Assembly: GCA_033296885.1 (NCBI GenBank)
Contig: MU863879.1
Span: 248,001 to 312,000, forward strand
Direction of reading: 5' to 3'
DNA length: 64,000 nucleotides
Origin: Triangularia verruculosa
Lineage: Eukaryota > Ascomycota > Sordariomycetes > Sordariales > Podosporaceae
The notes under the pieces: model-generated
What the model was told of the DNA's origin: nothing
The model's input: only the letters and a program-made list of their open reading frames with translations
The model's database searches: none
Shown here: piece after piece, positions 1 to 9,564 of the stretch
Position numbering within the stretch: the first letter of the stretch is position 1
Layout: each line of letters starts with the position of its first letter
Translations under genes and position numbers: made by a program

Positions 1-1591
1 TGGCCTTCTGATAAGCATCGTCTTCGAGCCTATTGCGGCCCGATAGAATGTCGCGCTCACAGATATTACCGACACATCATCGTCAAAGGACGACAGGTCG
101 GGAGAGTCATCCTTCTGCCCTGGGTCGGCCATCAGTAGGCGCGCCCTCGGGGGTTATCGCCCTTCGCCCGGTTTTCGGTGAGCTCCAAAGAGCTTTCGTT
201 TTTATGACGCAGTCAATTCGTCAACGGGGGGCAGAAAGCACAGCTAAAAGTGGCAATGTTTGGGGTACCGTGGTGTAGTGTCGACAGAACACTGGCAGCG
301 GCATGAAGTGACACAGCTAAAGCTGGCGATGACAATGCCGAGCTGTGTGTGTTTTGGTGATTGTGAAGAGGCACGGCACAATTTTGGGGGGGACCAGGAA
401 ATGTTAAAGCCGGTTGCGAGCCCAGCCCGCCAGCGGCACACCTTGAAAAAACGTCACAGACCGATGCGGGGAACTGCGGGTTAGGGTTGTGTGCTGAGTT
501 TCATCTGGATATGGAAGATGTTCTCCTCCCATCTCCTTGGAACCTCCACCAGAGTTGCATTCAGGTCTTCTCAATCTTCCGGCTGCCCCGAAGCAATCTT
601 TTCCATTTATGCAAGAAGCCGACCGATGGATTGATTCTTCAAGTCTTTTCTTCAACTCTTTCACATGTAGAAGAAATGGCGTGGATGTGGATAACGAGCC
701 AATCAGGACAAACCGTTCTTGCCGTTCATGATATTTGACCCCTTCCTTCCCACATCGCCCATGAAAAGGCACGCGACCACCTGCACTGTATGTAGCACGC
801 AGCCAAACTTCATGAGGGAGAGATTCCTTCAAGATATAGGTTTGCTTTCAACGAGATTGTATTTCTTGTTTTTCTCTGTGTGTGATGGATACCTGCCACG
901 TCACGGCAAGAGGGTTTGAACACATCACCACGTTGCTAGGGTCCTGGTCATCGCTTTACCAGCGCCTCCACCGTCACCTTGTCCAAGAGTTTTCATAGAC
1001 TCTCACCTTGAGGTTTCACCTGCCCTTCACCTCAGCCTTCACCTTCCCCCTACAGCCTGCCGTTTCAGCTCACACGGTGACAAGCTGACAGGTGATACGG
1101 CAGACTTGGGCTGCAAAAGTGGGGGTCATCCCTGGAATGCTGGGGTTGCATTGGTCAGGGGGAAAGCTGCCAGCAATACCCCGCGGCTGCTGACGGGTGC
1201 GTCACCGGCACGGTCAAGTAGAGGGTGGGTTTTCCATCTTCGGCCCCGCGATCGGAACCCACGGCGGCAACCCACTCCCTGCCTCGTGAGTCCAAGCCCG
1301 TGGTTCATCCACGTTCTGAAGAAGAGGGAAGCAGGTACCCGCCCAGCCGGCAATTGTGTGATCCAGATCAAAAAGGAGTCATCGATTTTAGGTTTTGGGA
1401 TTGCGATTTGGATTCACGACTTACACTCGACCTACAACTGGATTGCTTTCACCGTTGGGTAGCATTGTTCTTGGGCGCATTTCACGTTTTTCTTCATTGT
1501 ACCCATTACCGTCGACTTCTTGTTACTCATTCCCCCTCACAACAGTAACTTCAACAACCACCTGCAAGCGAAAAGCCACCCTCTCTTCAAA
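1..1591. other. Gene-free left end and leader of chorismate mutase
   Basis: I see no convincing gene. Short frames on both strands lack splice logic and any recognisable domain. CT-rich sequence and repeated CACC-type words become common after about 940, as in fungal promoters and 5' leaders. A telomere-box-like GGGTTAGGGTT lies at 478-488. The last 200 bases before the chorismate mutase start are pyrimidine-rich and probably its 5' untranslated region. Confidence 0.5.
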
Positions 1592-2441
1592 ATGGACACA
1601 ATCATCGATCTTTCAGACCGGTCAAAGGCCCTGGATCTCACGAATATCCGCTATCAGCTCATGTCGGTCTTTTCCCCATACTTTCTTAGTCATAGGCAAC
1701 TAACAATGCCGCAGTCGTCTCGAGGATACCATCACCTTTCATCTCATTGAGCGTGTCCAATTTCCCCTGAACAAGAACATCTACGTTCCAGGGGCAGTCC
1801 CGATTCCCAATTCAGAGTTGAGCTTCATGGACTGGTACCTCCGAGAACAGGAAAAGCTCCAGTCCCTCATCCGCCGCTTTGAGTCACCAGACGAGTACCC
1901 TTTCTTCCCCGATGCCGTCCAGAAGCCAATTCTTGATCCGCTCGACTATCCTCAGATCCTTTACCCCAACGACGTTAATGTAAACGACAAGATCAAGCAA
2001 TTCTACACGGAAAACTTCCTCCCAAAGGTTTGCAGAGATTTCGGCCGCGAAGACAGGGGGGTTTCTCAGGAGAACTATGGTTCCTCGGCTACATGCGACA
2101 TTGCCTGCCTTCAGGCCCTCTCAAGGCGTATCCACTTTGGCAAGTTTGTTGCCGAGTCCAAGTTTGTGTCCGAGACGGACAAGTTCACACAGCTCATCAA
2201 AGCTGGTGACCGAGATGGCATTGGTGAGGCCATCACCAACAGGGCAGTTGAGAAGAAGGTCCTCGAGAGGCTGAAGCTCAAGGCGCAAACCTACGGCACC
2301 GATCCATCTCTGACTGGTCCCGATGCCGCTGAGCAAGTCAAAATCAACGTGGAAGCGGTCGTTTCCATGTACAAAGATTTTGTCATCCCCCTGACAAAGG
2401 AAGTCGAGGTCGAGTACCTCATGCAGCGACTCGAGCAATAA
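1592..2441 (+). CDS. aro7: Chorismate mutase (AroQ, fungal type)
   Basis: The enzyme rearranges chorismate to prephenate, the first committed step to phenylalanine and tyrosine, in the cytosol. Exons are 1592-1662 and 1715-2441. The 52-nt intron has a CTAAC branch site and ends GCAG. Joined, they give 265 residues, close to the 256 of yeast Aro7. The splice restores QLIRLEDTITFHLIER, the hallmark N-terminal helix of eukaryotic AroQ enzymes. The all-helical, allosteric type is also shown by SFMDWYLREQEKLQSLIRR and by the C-terminal helix EVEVEYLMQRLEQ. Yeast Aro7 is activated by Trp and inhibited by Tyr; the same is inferred here. The start follows TCAAA with A at -3. The gene converges on bcp1, with only 106 bases between stops. 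Confidence 0.95.
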
Positions 2442-2547
2442 CTCACCAGAAAACAATTCCTGTCTCCATCACATAACATAGCATCGGGCTTCTTTTGGCT
2501 TTGATTAGAAGCAATAAATAAAAGTATACTTTAATTACCCTCCCCCT

Positions 2548-3519
2548 TTATGACATTTCCATCGACACCCCACCGGTAGCCACATACTCCGTGATCGCTT
2601 GCACAGCCTTTTGGAACTTGGCCGCCTCAATCAGCATCATGAAACCCACCGGCTTGATCCCCATCTCCTGGAACGCCCGTTTACTATCCGCCGCAGCCGC
2701 CTCCCCTTCCCTCGTGTACTCGAAGCTCCCCGCCGCCAGCGCAAACTTTCTCATCTCCTCGTCCTCAGGATGGAAGTACTGCAGCTCGCCCGTCGCTTTT
2801 GACCTCTTGTTCTTCCTCTCGGTCTGATCCAACGTTGACTCCACCTCCAGGTACGTCCTCGACAGAACAAGATAATGCGTAAACTCGTACGGCTCCTTGT
2901 CCTCAACCGCAGCTTCGATCTCGTCAATCATGCAGCTCCACATTGGAGGGATCACCTCGGCTGGCATGTTGAGTAACCTCTCCGCGAGGACCAGACCAAC
3001 TTGTTGTTTCCCCTCTCCCAGCAACAACTCTGGCACGGCTTTTTGCAAGGTTTCGTCGGGTGACTTTTTGGCTCGTTCAGCGAGGTACTCGGCGAGTTGC
3101 TTGATGACTGGCTTCTTGGACTGTTGGTCTTGGATGTTGAGGACGGTGAGGAAGGCGTAGGCGTCGTTGGCCTTGTCGTCGACCTTGCAGGTGGAGCCGA
3201 TGGTGTTTTGCTCGACGATGGTGTCGGACAGGGAGGAGAGGTCGAAGAGGGAGGCGTCGGCGTCGAGGAGCTGGCGGAGGAGGGTCTTGACGCCGTGGAA
3301 GTCGATTTGGGGGTCGTAGTTGAAGAGCTCGAAGTCGACGTTTACTATGTCCATGTCCTACTATAATTAGTGACTGGATAGGAGGGAAAGAGGAGGGAAA
3401 GGGGACAAACGGACCTCATCGGAATCGCTGTCGGAGTCGTTGTTCTTCTTTTGCTGGGCGCGGACTTCGTCGGCCATGGCGACGTCGTCGTCGGGGTTTC
3501 TGGTGCGCTTTTTGCCCAT
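2548..3519 (-). CDS. bcp1: Bcp1/BCCIP family nuclear export and ribosome-biogenesis protein
   Basis: Exons on the minus strand are 3519-3415 and 3357-2548, with a 57-nt intron, giving 304 residues. The N-terminus MGKKRTRNPDDDVAM is followed by an acidic DSDSDSDE run. After the splice comes DMDIVNVDFELFNYDP, the signature opening of the BCCIP/Bcp1 fold. Later matches include DFHGVKTLLRQLLDAD and PPMWSCMIDEIEAA. In yeast, Bcp1 is needed for nuclear export of the lipid kinase Mss4 and acts as chaperone for Rpl23; the same nuclear role is inferred here. The exon-1 junction is fixed by frame and by the family's continuous DSDEDMDIV stretch. The 3' end faces aro7. Confidence 0.92.
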
Positions 3520-4698
3520 TTTGGTTGGTGGTGATCTGTTTGCTGAGGTTTGGGTTGGTGTAAGGGGAGAGAAGTTGAATGCGATTATCTGGCGCAAGTG
3601 TGTGGAGGTTGCGATATTCAATTTGCGGGGGGTGAACCTTGAGGGCCGGGTTTCGAAAACTTTTTGCGAAAAGCTGCCCCTCTGCGAGCGCGCAAGCTTG
3701 CGATAAGGGAAAAAGTACTTATCAGATGGTGGCACAAGGTGTATTTACCCTAACCCTCGGCGGAAGAGCGAGCAGGGATTCACCGTAGCGTCGGGTGTAC
3801 GTGCCGGAGGGGTGGGTCATGTTGGACGACAGCCGGCCCCGCCCCGGTGAATTGGCCGGGAGTCGCCGGTGATGGGTATAAGTCAAACATTATTGATGTT
3901 AGATTTTTCCACTGAATAAGTTACCATTGTTAAATCCTGATGTATTCCAGTTGCATGCCAATCTTGAGGTTCATCATAAGGGAAGCAAAAACAAGCTGGG
4001 ACTGGGACCATCAATACTGGCACTAACCTCCCCGAGCGGATAAGTCCTCTTCTTTAAAAGAGTTTGCAGCCCTTTTCTTTGTAATCGGAACATTTAATGT
4101 GATAAGCATAGGTGAGTCAGTTACGTAGGTATCCTGAGAAATGGCCGAGGTGCAATTTGGAGGACATGGCTTAGACCGTGAGATACCCCTTCTACTTGGA
4201 AACCTCAAAACCTGGCTGGACCGGATAACGATGAAAATGGATAAGGATCTGAATAGTCATTATGAAAAACCACCAGTCAAATTGGTGAAAATTTCAGGAC
4301 ATTCGCCTTGGTTCTATCCTGGTGTCCGACGATTGGCGTGAAATAGTATCTATAGTAAGATAACAGTGACGTTGCAACCGCCGATTATCGAAGTAAACGT
4401 TCTCTTTAGCACACTGCTTTTATTTAGGCTCAATAGTTGATGCCGTTCTGTGGCTTTGAGACGTTTAGCTCAGGCGTCGAAGTTACCTGGTAGCTTTACA
4501 ATGGCATACTACGCAGGTGGAGGTGAAAAACCCCATGACAGATATTAAAAATACTTGACTGGAACTCTGAAGATCCCAACCAATATATAGCTATACCTGC
4601 GAGTGTGTAAATTCTTTGCTTTTCCATCTCAGCATTCGATTCCAGCATCACCTCTCAAGTTCCGGATACCTTAGTGTCCACCACAACCACCAACAGCC
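3520..4698. other. bcp1 promoter and AT-rich spacer, no clear gene
   Basis: The first 250 bases are the bcp1 leader and promoter and include ACCCTAACCCT at 3747-3757, a telomere-box-like element. From about 3880 base composition turns AT-rich and the sequence looks decayed. A 66-codon frame at 4141-4341 starts MAEVQFGG, but it has no partner exon and no family I know, so I do not call it. Confidence 0.45.
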
Positions 4699-5052
4699 AT
4701 GGATCTATTCACAAAACTCAAACTCATATAAGCTGTTATTACCGAAGACCTATCCGAACTGGTCTACATCACCTACAAGCTCAGCCCTCGTCATAGAGGC
4801 GCTTGGGAAGAACCTGAGGTCCTCGCCGACGGCCCTGACGGCCTGCCAGCTTATTGCGACATTGACCCCAGCCTCTGGAAGCTAGTACCTCCAAAAAACC
4901 GCCACAACCTCCTTGACTTTACAGACGCCTACACCCACTCACTCGTCCAATCCCGCGCCTTGGGGGCAGAGGTTGCTCAGCATGCTCTCGGCCTCCCCGT
5001 CGACCGCGCAGCGGAGGCCAGTACCAGATACGCAGTAGACGAAACCAACTAG
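4699..5052 (+). pseudogene. Decayed small gene with a nonsense codon at position 11
   Basis: From ATG 4699 a single frame runs 117 codons to TAG 5050-5052, broken only by TAA at 4729-4731. After the break the translation looks coding: AVITEDLSELVYITYKLSPR, then PAYCDIDPSLWKLVPPKNRH. The broken codon would be glutamine (CAA) after one C-to-T change, as RIP produces. The start has a good context (ACAGCCATGG). I recognise no family. It could also be one exon of a larger gene, or the true start could lie beyond the stop, though no in-frame ATG follows near it. It lies in a block of other broken frames. Confidence 0.5.
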
Positions 5053-5179
5053 TTTTATGAGCATTGCGAATCAGTCTCAAAAATAAACGGTTCAATCAAG
5101 AAGACATAGCGAAAGGTCGTTTGTACGATCCTTGTACCTTCTGTGGTTTGGCCGCAATCCATGTATGTCAATTCCTCCT

Positions 5180-5653
5180 TTAGACCTGGAGGAATTTCCA
5201 CAGGTCTGAGTACGATGCAGCCATACTTTCAGGGACCTTGTGGTAGAGCATCTGTACATTGGCGAGCAAGATCAACCGGTTATCCTCCTCCTTCATTTTC
5301 TCCTTCAGGTCACGGCCGGGCTGTAGGTAGGTAATGAGGCCAGCACTGTTTAGACCCCATGCCTTGTTGTTGTTGTTGGCTTTTTCCAGCTTAGTGACCG
5401 CATCAACCTGGGCCGAGAGCACCTTGTGGAGAATCCAGCTTCCCATGTAACGTCTCAGGCCGTGCTATTTGAGGTCCGCATCACTTTCCTCAATCTCTTC
5501 GGGGGTCAAATTCTCCTCATTCTCTGTCCTAGCGTAAATCATCGCGGCCCTTAAGCCCGTAAACACTCTTTTTGCCTGGAACTGTTCCTAACGAAAGGGC
5601 GCGTGCTCCTCCGAGTCTATGTTATTATATTCGAATCCGGACTTGTTATATAT
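5180..5653 (-). pseudogene. Decayed gene fragment with two TAG stops
   Basis: One minus-strand frame is open from 5653 down to a stop at 5180 except for TAG codons at 5588-5590 and 5465-5467. It reads plausibly as protein throughout: FQAKRVFTGLRAAMIYARTE, an acidic stretch ENEENLTPEEIEESDADLK, then MGSWILHKVLSAQVDAVTKL. Both stops are one C-to-T step from CAG. The longest stop-free part begins at ATG 5446 and gives 88 residues. The helical, charged composition suggests a soluble intracellular protein. I cannot assign a family. No second exon is evident. Confidence 0.5.
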
Positions 5654-5746
5654 CTAGCACGGCCTGGACGACACGCTATAGATAAAATAATTGGCACTGT
5701 AAGCTAGCATCACACTTTAAAAATAGTAGAAAAAACCTATTAACTA

Positions 5747-5882
5747 TTTTCTTTAGGCTTATTACTATCTTTTAAAATGTTTTTAATATCTTCTAAGGCC
5801 TATTAACTATCTTTCGAGGCTTATTACTATCTTTTAAGGCCTATTAACTATCTTTTAAGGCTTATTAACTATCTTTTAATAC
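5747..5882 (+). repeat. 21-bp tandem repeat array, locus 1a
   Basis: About six imperfect copies of a unit close to GGCCTATTAACTATCTTTTAA lie head to tail, with variants GGCTTATTA and CTTTCGAGG. Just after the array, at 5907-5924, is TTCTTTTATCCAGGATGT, a motif that recurs beside other arrays of the same unit in this window. The copies differ mainly by transitions. Confidence 0.85.
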
Positions 5883-6769
5883 TGTATTCCCCCTTTGCAG
5901 TACTAGTTCTTTTATCCAGGATGTGCACGGGTCGGTTGATGCTTGTGGATCTTGTAAGAAAGCTTCCTGGACTGGCGCAGTCACCGCATTAGGCGCAAGA
6001 AAAGCAGGTAGTGTTACCAGGGTTCTTGTGGGCTGACGTCTAGACAGGCATCCCGAGACGTACTTCTCGCCTGAGCGGGAAAGAAGCGAACATAGAGGCA
6101 GTCTGTTGAAGAATTGAAGGTAGCCCATAGAAATCGATGTATTCATGACCTCCTTTCGTCGAAGAATCCGGTGGTTGTCGCTGTGCCGGTCCGTTCGCCT
6201 CAAATCATAAGCCAAGTCGTGCATCGTGGAACCAGGCATAGAGGAGGGGGGTATGAACCCCAACGGCGGGCTGGTAAACTCTAGCGCCGCCATAAGAATG
6301 CGTTTGTCAGGTCCTGCGAGATGTTTGACGGGCGGGACGTGGGTGTCTGTCTCCTGTGTTTTATGCACAAAGCGAAATGGATGCATATAAAATGCCATCC
6401 TGTTGTGTTGGTGGAAGGCTTCGAAATACCTAGCCACCAATAGCGAGGAATTCCTCGATCTCGACCGGAGGGACCTTGACCGCAGGATCATACTTCTTTA
6501 TTCGGTGACAAAGCTCTAGGCCCAGGTCGTCTTGGCTGCGAAAATAATACTATTGCAACATCTTCTGGAGTAGGTCTGCGGGGTGCAAATAAAGGTGCGG
6601 GTTATCCTGCTGGAACCGTATACCGATCTTCAGGACCTCTTCCGGGAACTGGCCACCCTTGACTTCAAAGATTGGCATCAAGAAGAAATCATTAAGCCTG
6701 GGGCTTGAAATGTTGGATATCGAAAAGATGTAGGCATTAGAGATGGTTGCACCAGGTCTGCTTACCTAG
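5865..6769 (-). pseudogene. Decayed gene, frame broken at least twice
   Basis: Reading the minus strand down from 6769, one frame gives PGATISNAYIFSISNISSP, FFLMPIFEVKGGQFPEEVLK and HPADLLQKMLQ. It meets TAG at 6550-6552, continues YYFRSQDDLGLELCHRIKKY and KVPPVEIEEFLAIGG, then meets TAG at 6430-6432. A second frame, open 6491-5865, carries on with SLLVARYFEAFHQHNRMAF, YMHPFRFVHK and LAGPDKRILMAALEF. One frameshift near 6430-6490 plus one nonsense change would explain the pattern. The 3' end runs into the repeat array. The family is unknown to me. The segment 6697-6765 has a diverged copy at 51150-51217. Confidence 0.55.
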
Positions 6770-6771
6770 CG

Positions 6772-6958
6772 TATTAACCATTTTTAAAGACTTATTCATT
6801 ATCTTTTAAGGCCTTTTAACTATCCTTAAAGGCCTATTAACTATCTTCAAAGGCTTATTAACTATTTTAAAGGTCTATTAACTATCTTTAGAGGTATGTT
6901 GGCTATCTTTAAAGACCTATTAACTATCTTCAAAGACCTATTAACTATCTTATAATAC
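6772..6958 (+). repeat. 21-bp tandem repeat array, locus 1b
   Basis: About nine imperfect copies of the same unit as at 5747-5882, for example AAAGGCCTATTAACTATCTT, in the same orientation. The edge motif follows at 7004-7021 as TTCTTTCGTCCACGACGT, which matches the motif at 5907-5924 at 14 of 18 positions. The two arrays bracket the pseudogene at 5865-6769. Confidence 0.85.
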
Positions 6959-7039
6959 ATCTCGACTATTTTCCAAAGTGGCTGGCCCGGCTTTTAGTCC
7001 TACTTCTTTCGTCCACGACGTAACTAGATAATAAGGTAA

Positions 7040-7420
7040 GAGGGCAGAGCGAAGGCAGCGAAGGAGAAAGCATTCAATGCGGCTGGATTATACATTAATG
7101 AGGTTGCAAACATAAGGTAGTTTCTTGAATTGGCTGGTATGCCCTCCCAGGAGGAGATAAGCTTGATCTTGGCCCGGCATTCCGGCTTACAATAGATCTA
7201 GCAAAATGAACCCTCGGCCAGAGCTTTCCCAGTATTCCCCTTCATTCTATCCATCCTCTCCATCCTGAATCGAACACTTTGCGATAGCGTTGCTGCTCTT
7301 TGCTGTTTTGATGATGCCGGCCACGTCCTAATGAGACGTGGGGAGGCCATGCCGCTTGCGTTCTCAACCACTTACTTTTTGCTTTCCGTCCCACAAGTCC
7401 TAGACCAATTTCCATTCTGA
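7040..7420 (+). pseudogene. Possible decayed coding relic
   Basis: One plus-strand frame from 7040 to TGA 7418 reads AKAAKEKAFNAAGLYINEV, FLELAGMPSQEEISLILARH and later LNRTLCDSVAALCCFDDAGH. It is broken by TAG at 7118, 7193 and 7199. Each would be CAG before a single C-to-T change, and the first and second fall in helix-like, Gln-tolerant contexts. No start codon, splice sites or family are evident, so this is weaker than the neighbouring pseudogenes. Confidence 0.3.
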
Positions 7421-8173
7421 GAGCGCAGGACCATGAGAGATTCCCAATTAAGCCACAGCTGCAGCCGTTCTACTGATTCAAGCCCCCGTCCCCCCCACGA
7501 GAGATCCCAACAGGATGACAATGAGCAGAGGGCGAGCTTCCGGGACAAGGTGGTCGAATGACCTACCTAAGGAGGGGGTATCGGGTATCTCGCTCGTGTA
7601 AACGTTGCATTTTTTCAAGGCTGTCATCCGTGCTTGTACAGTATGAGATGGCAGCCTAATGTGGCGTTATAGTTCATGAGAAACCTGCAGGTCACCAAGT
7701 GTTGGCACTAATAGTTGGGCATCGTGATGGTTCGGAATGAAACCCCTTAGCCGCTATACTTGGCTCCTAGGAGTTCAATATGCAGGTAAGTGGATGTCGA
7801 AGACATTCGTGGCCTCTTCGGTCACCATGGCTTCGCCGTTGTCACTCCTTGTTGGCCTTGTTTAGCCCCACCCTTCTTTTTTTTTTTTTTTTGCGTGCAT
7901 GTACAGTGCAAGTGCCCACGGCACATGGGGAAAATCTGGATTTTGGGGGCTAACATCAATGTTTGGGCCGAAACAGGTGGTCTGCGTCTGCACACATGAG
8001 GCGCCTATCATGGGGGAAAGCTCTCGAGGCCGCTGGGTTTGGGCTGAGAGCTGGTGATGTATATATTCAAGTGGTTTCTTGCTTCAAAGAGAGTGCAAGA
8101 ATGCATCAGACAGGTCCTCTATTAACAACACATCACAATATTCTTCCCAAACTAGCTGTATTCTATCACCACA
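7421..8173. other. Spacer and upstream region of the PD-(D/E)XK gene
   Basis: No gene is supported. The stretch holds a run of about 18 T near 7873-7890 and otherwise mixed sequence. The last 100 bases before 8174 (many AC- and CT-rich words, then TATCACCACAATG) look like a normal fungal leader. Confidence 0.4.
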
Positions 8174-9385
8174 ATGAGCGGCAATCGTGGCTCCCCTGTC
8201 TCTTACGATCAAGAGGTGCAAGACCCCGATCTTGAACGGTTACATTATGTCCTCCCACCACGACCGGCCACCATTATCTCGAAGCTCAGAGACGAATCCG
8301 TGGGGAAGAACGAGTATGCGTCGTCTGCTTTCTGGCAAGTCGTGCTGTAAAGACTGTTCTGGGAGGAAGATTATGCGGTCGTGTGCGAGCAACCCCCGTT
8401 GGATAAGTCCCGACGTCGAATCGATATTGTCGTCCGCCGTTATGACCGCGAAGGCCATGCTATAGTCACCATGGTGTTCGTCGAATGCAAAAAGCCCAAG
8501 GTCGCTTCAGACAAGGTCGAGACCCAGGCAGAAAACGCTGCGAAGGACGCTGTCGCAAAGGACAGCCTGAAGTCTGTGTTCACGATGGCTACAATTGGAA
8601 CAGAGTGCCGGATGTGGAACTATACCATGATAGGGACCGAAAAAGGTCTTGCACCCATGCTCGGCAAAGACCTGTACCTCAACGCCGACAACTATGACGA
8701 TGCGCGCAAGATTCTGGAGGCCATCCTTCACATCAAGCGCAATCCGCCTCAGCTGGCCAGGGAAAAGACCAAATATAGGCAGTTACTCCCCAAGCCCGAG
8801 CCATCCCAGACAGCGACTGGCCAGCCATACACTTCATCCTTGGTTGGGCAAGGGCCTTCAACGTATCAAGAAGCACCGGGCTTTGGGCAGCATGTTCAAC
8901 AACCCGAGAGCAGAGGGTACCGCCCAGGTGTTCAGGTTGCTCGGCACGAGTATTCACGTGCGGGCCGCTTGGAGAATCCAAGCTCAGGATACCATGCTCC
9001 ATCGGCAACAGGTCATTCCGGTGCCTTGCCCTTACGTCCCCGTACCTCTGAAGGCGATAGATCAAACCAGCCCGTGACTCCTCCAAGAAATCAGGGGGAG
9101 CGCGAGAGATCCCCTCTTGCTGCCCAGCCTCAGGCTACACCAGGTCGTCGATCACAGAGCCCGCCTCAAGCTTCAGCCAGAGCGAGTTCGTCGGCCGGGA
9201 AACCCCTGATGAGGGTCAGTGTAAAGAAGGTGCCGCATGAGTTATCAGAGCACTACAACTTCAATTCCAGAAACGGCCCGAAATCTACCGAGAGAAAAGA
9301 TTGGGTCCGAAAGACAATTGATGGCAAAGAGGTGTTTGTATTTGAAGGAAACAAGACGACGTATTATACCGAGCGGCTTGGCTAG
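8174..9385 (+). pseudogene. PD-(D/E)XK nuclease-like protein gene with in-frame TAA
   Basis: From ATG 8174 a 403-residue frame runs to TAG 9383-9385, interrupted only by TAA at 8348-8350 (codon 59; reads FWQVVL-stop-RLFWEEDYAVV). Residues 80-110 show a PD-(D/E)XK-type core: RRRIDIVV with Asp84, then VFVECKKPKV with Glu104 and Lys106. This resembles the restriction-enzyme-R-like nuclease domains found in many fungi. A Ser/Pro/Gln-rich disordered stretch (about 195-345) and a short conserved-looking end (VRKTIDGKEVFVFEGNKTTY) follow. TAA is one C-to-T step from CAA. A 39-nt intron could in theory remove the stop, but it would be unusually short and has no branch site. The gene lies tail to tail with the F-box-like gene, 179 bases apart. 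Its substrate and role are unknown. Confidence 0.6.
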
Positions 9386-9564
9386 AGGCTTGACTGGGTC
9401 TGTTTGTAGGTTGTTGATGTCCAGGGATGTATTGGTCGGATATGGTTTCTGCTGGCTAGTTTTCTTTTGTCACCAGAACAGCGTCCAGTCGAAATAGAAC
9501 AAGGAGCTGGTCTCTCAACAGAGACGCGTGTCTTTCCTTTACCTCAAATTCCGTTTTTAGTGCT

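Noticed and set aside
5747..6958. CRISPR-like array
   Set aside because: Units are tandem without unique spacers, degenerate, and the genome is eukaryotic.
8309..8347. Very short intron to remove the stop in the PD-(D/E)XK gene
   Set aside because: It would be 39 nt, shorter than any other intron here, without a CTRAC branch site, and it would delete a natural-looking helix.
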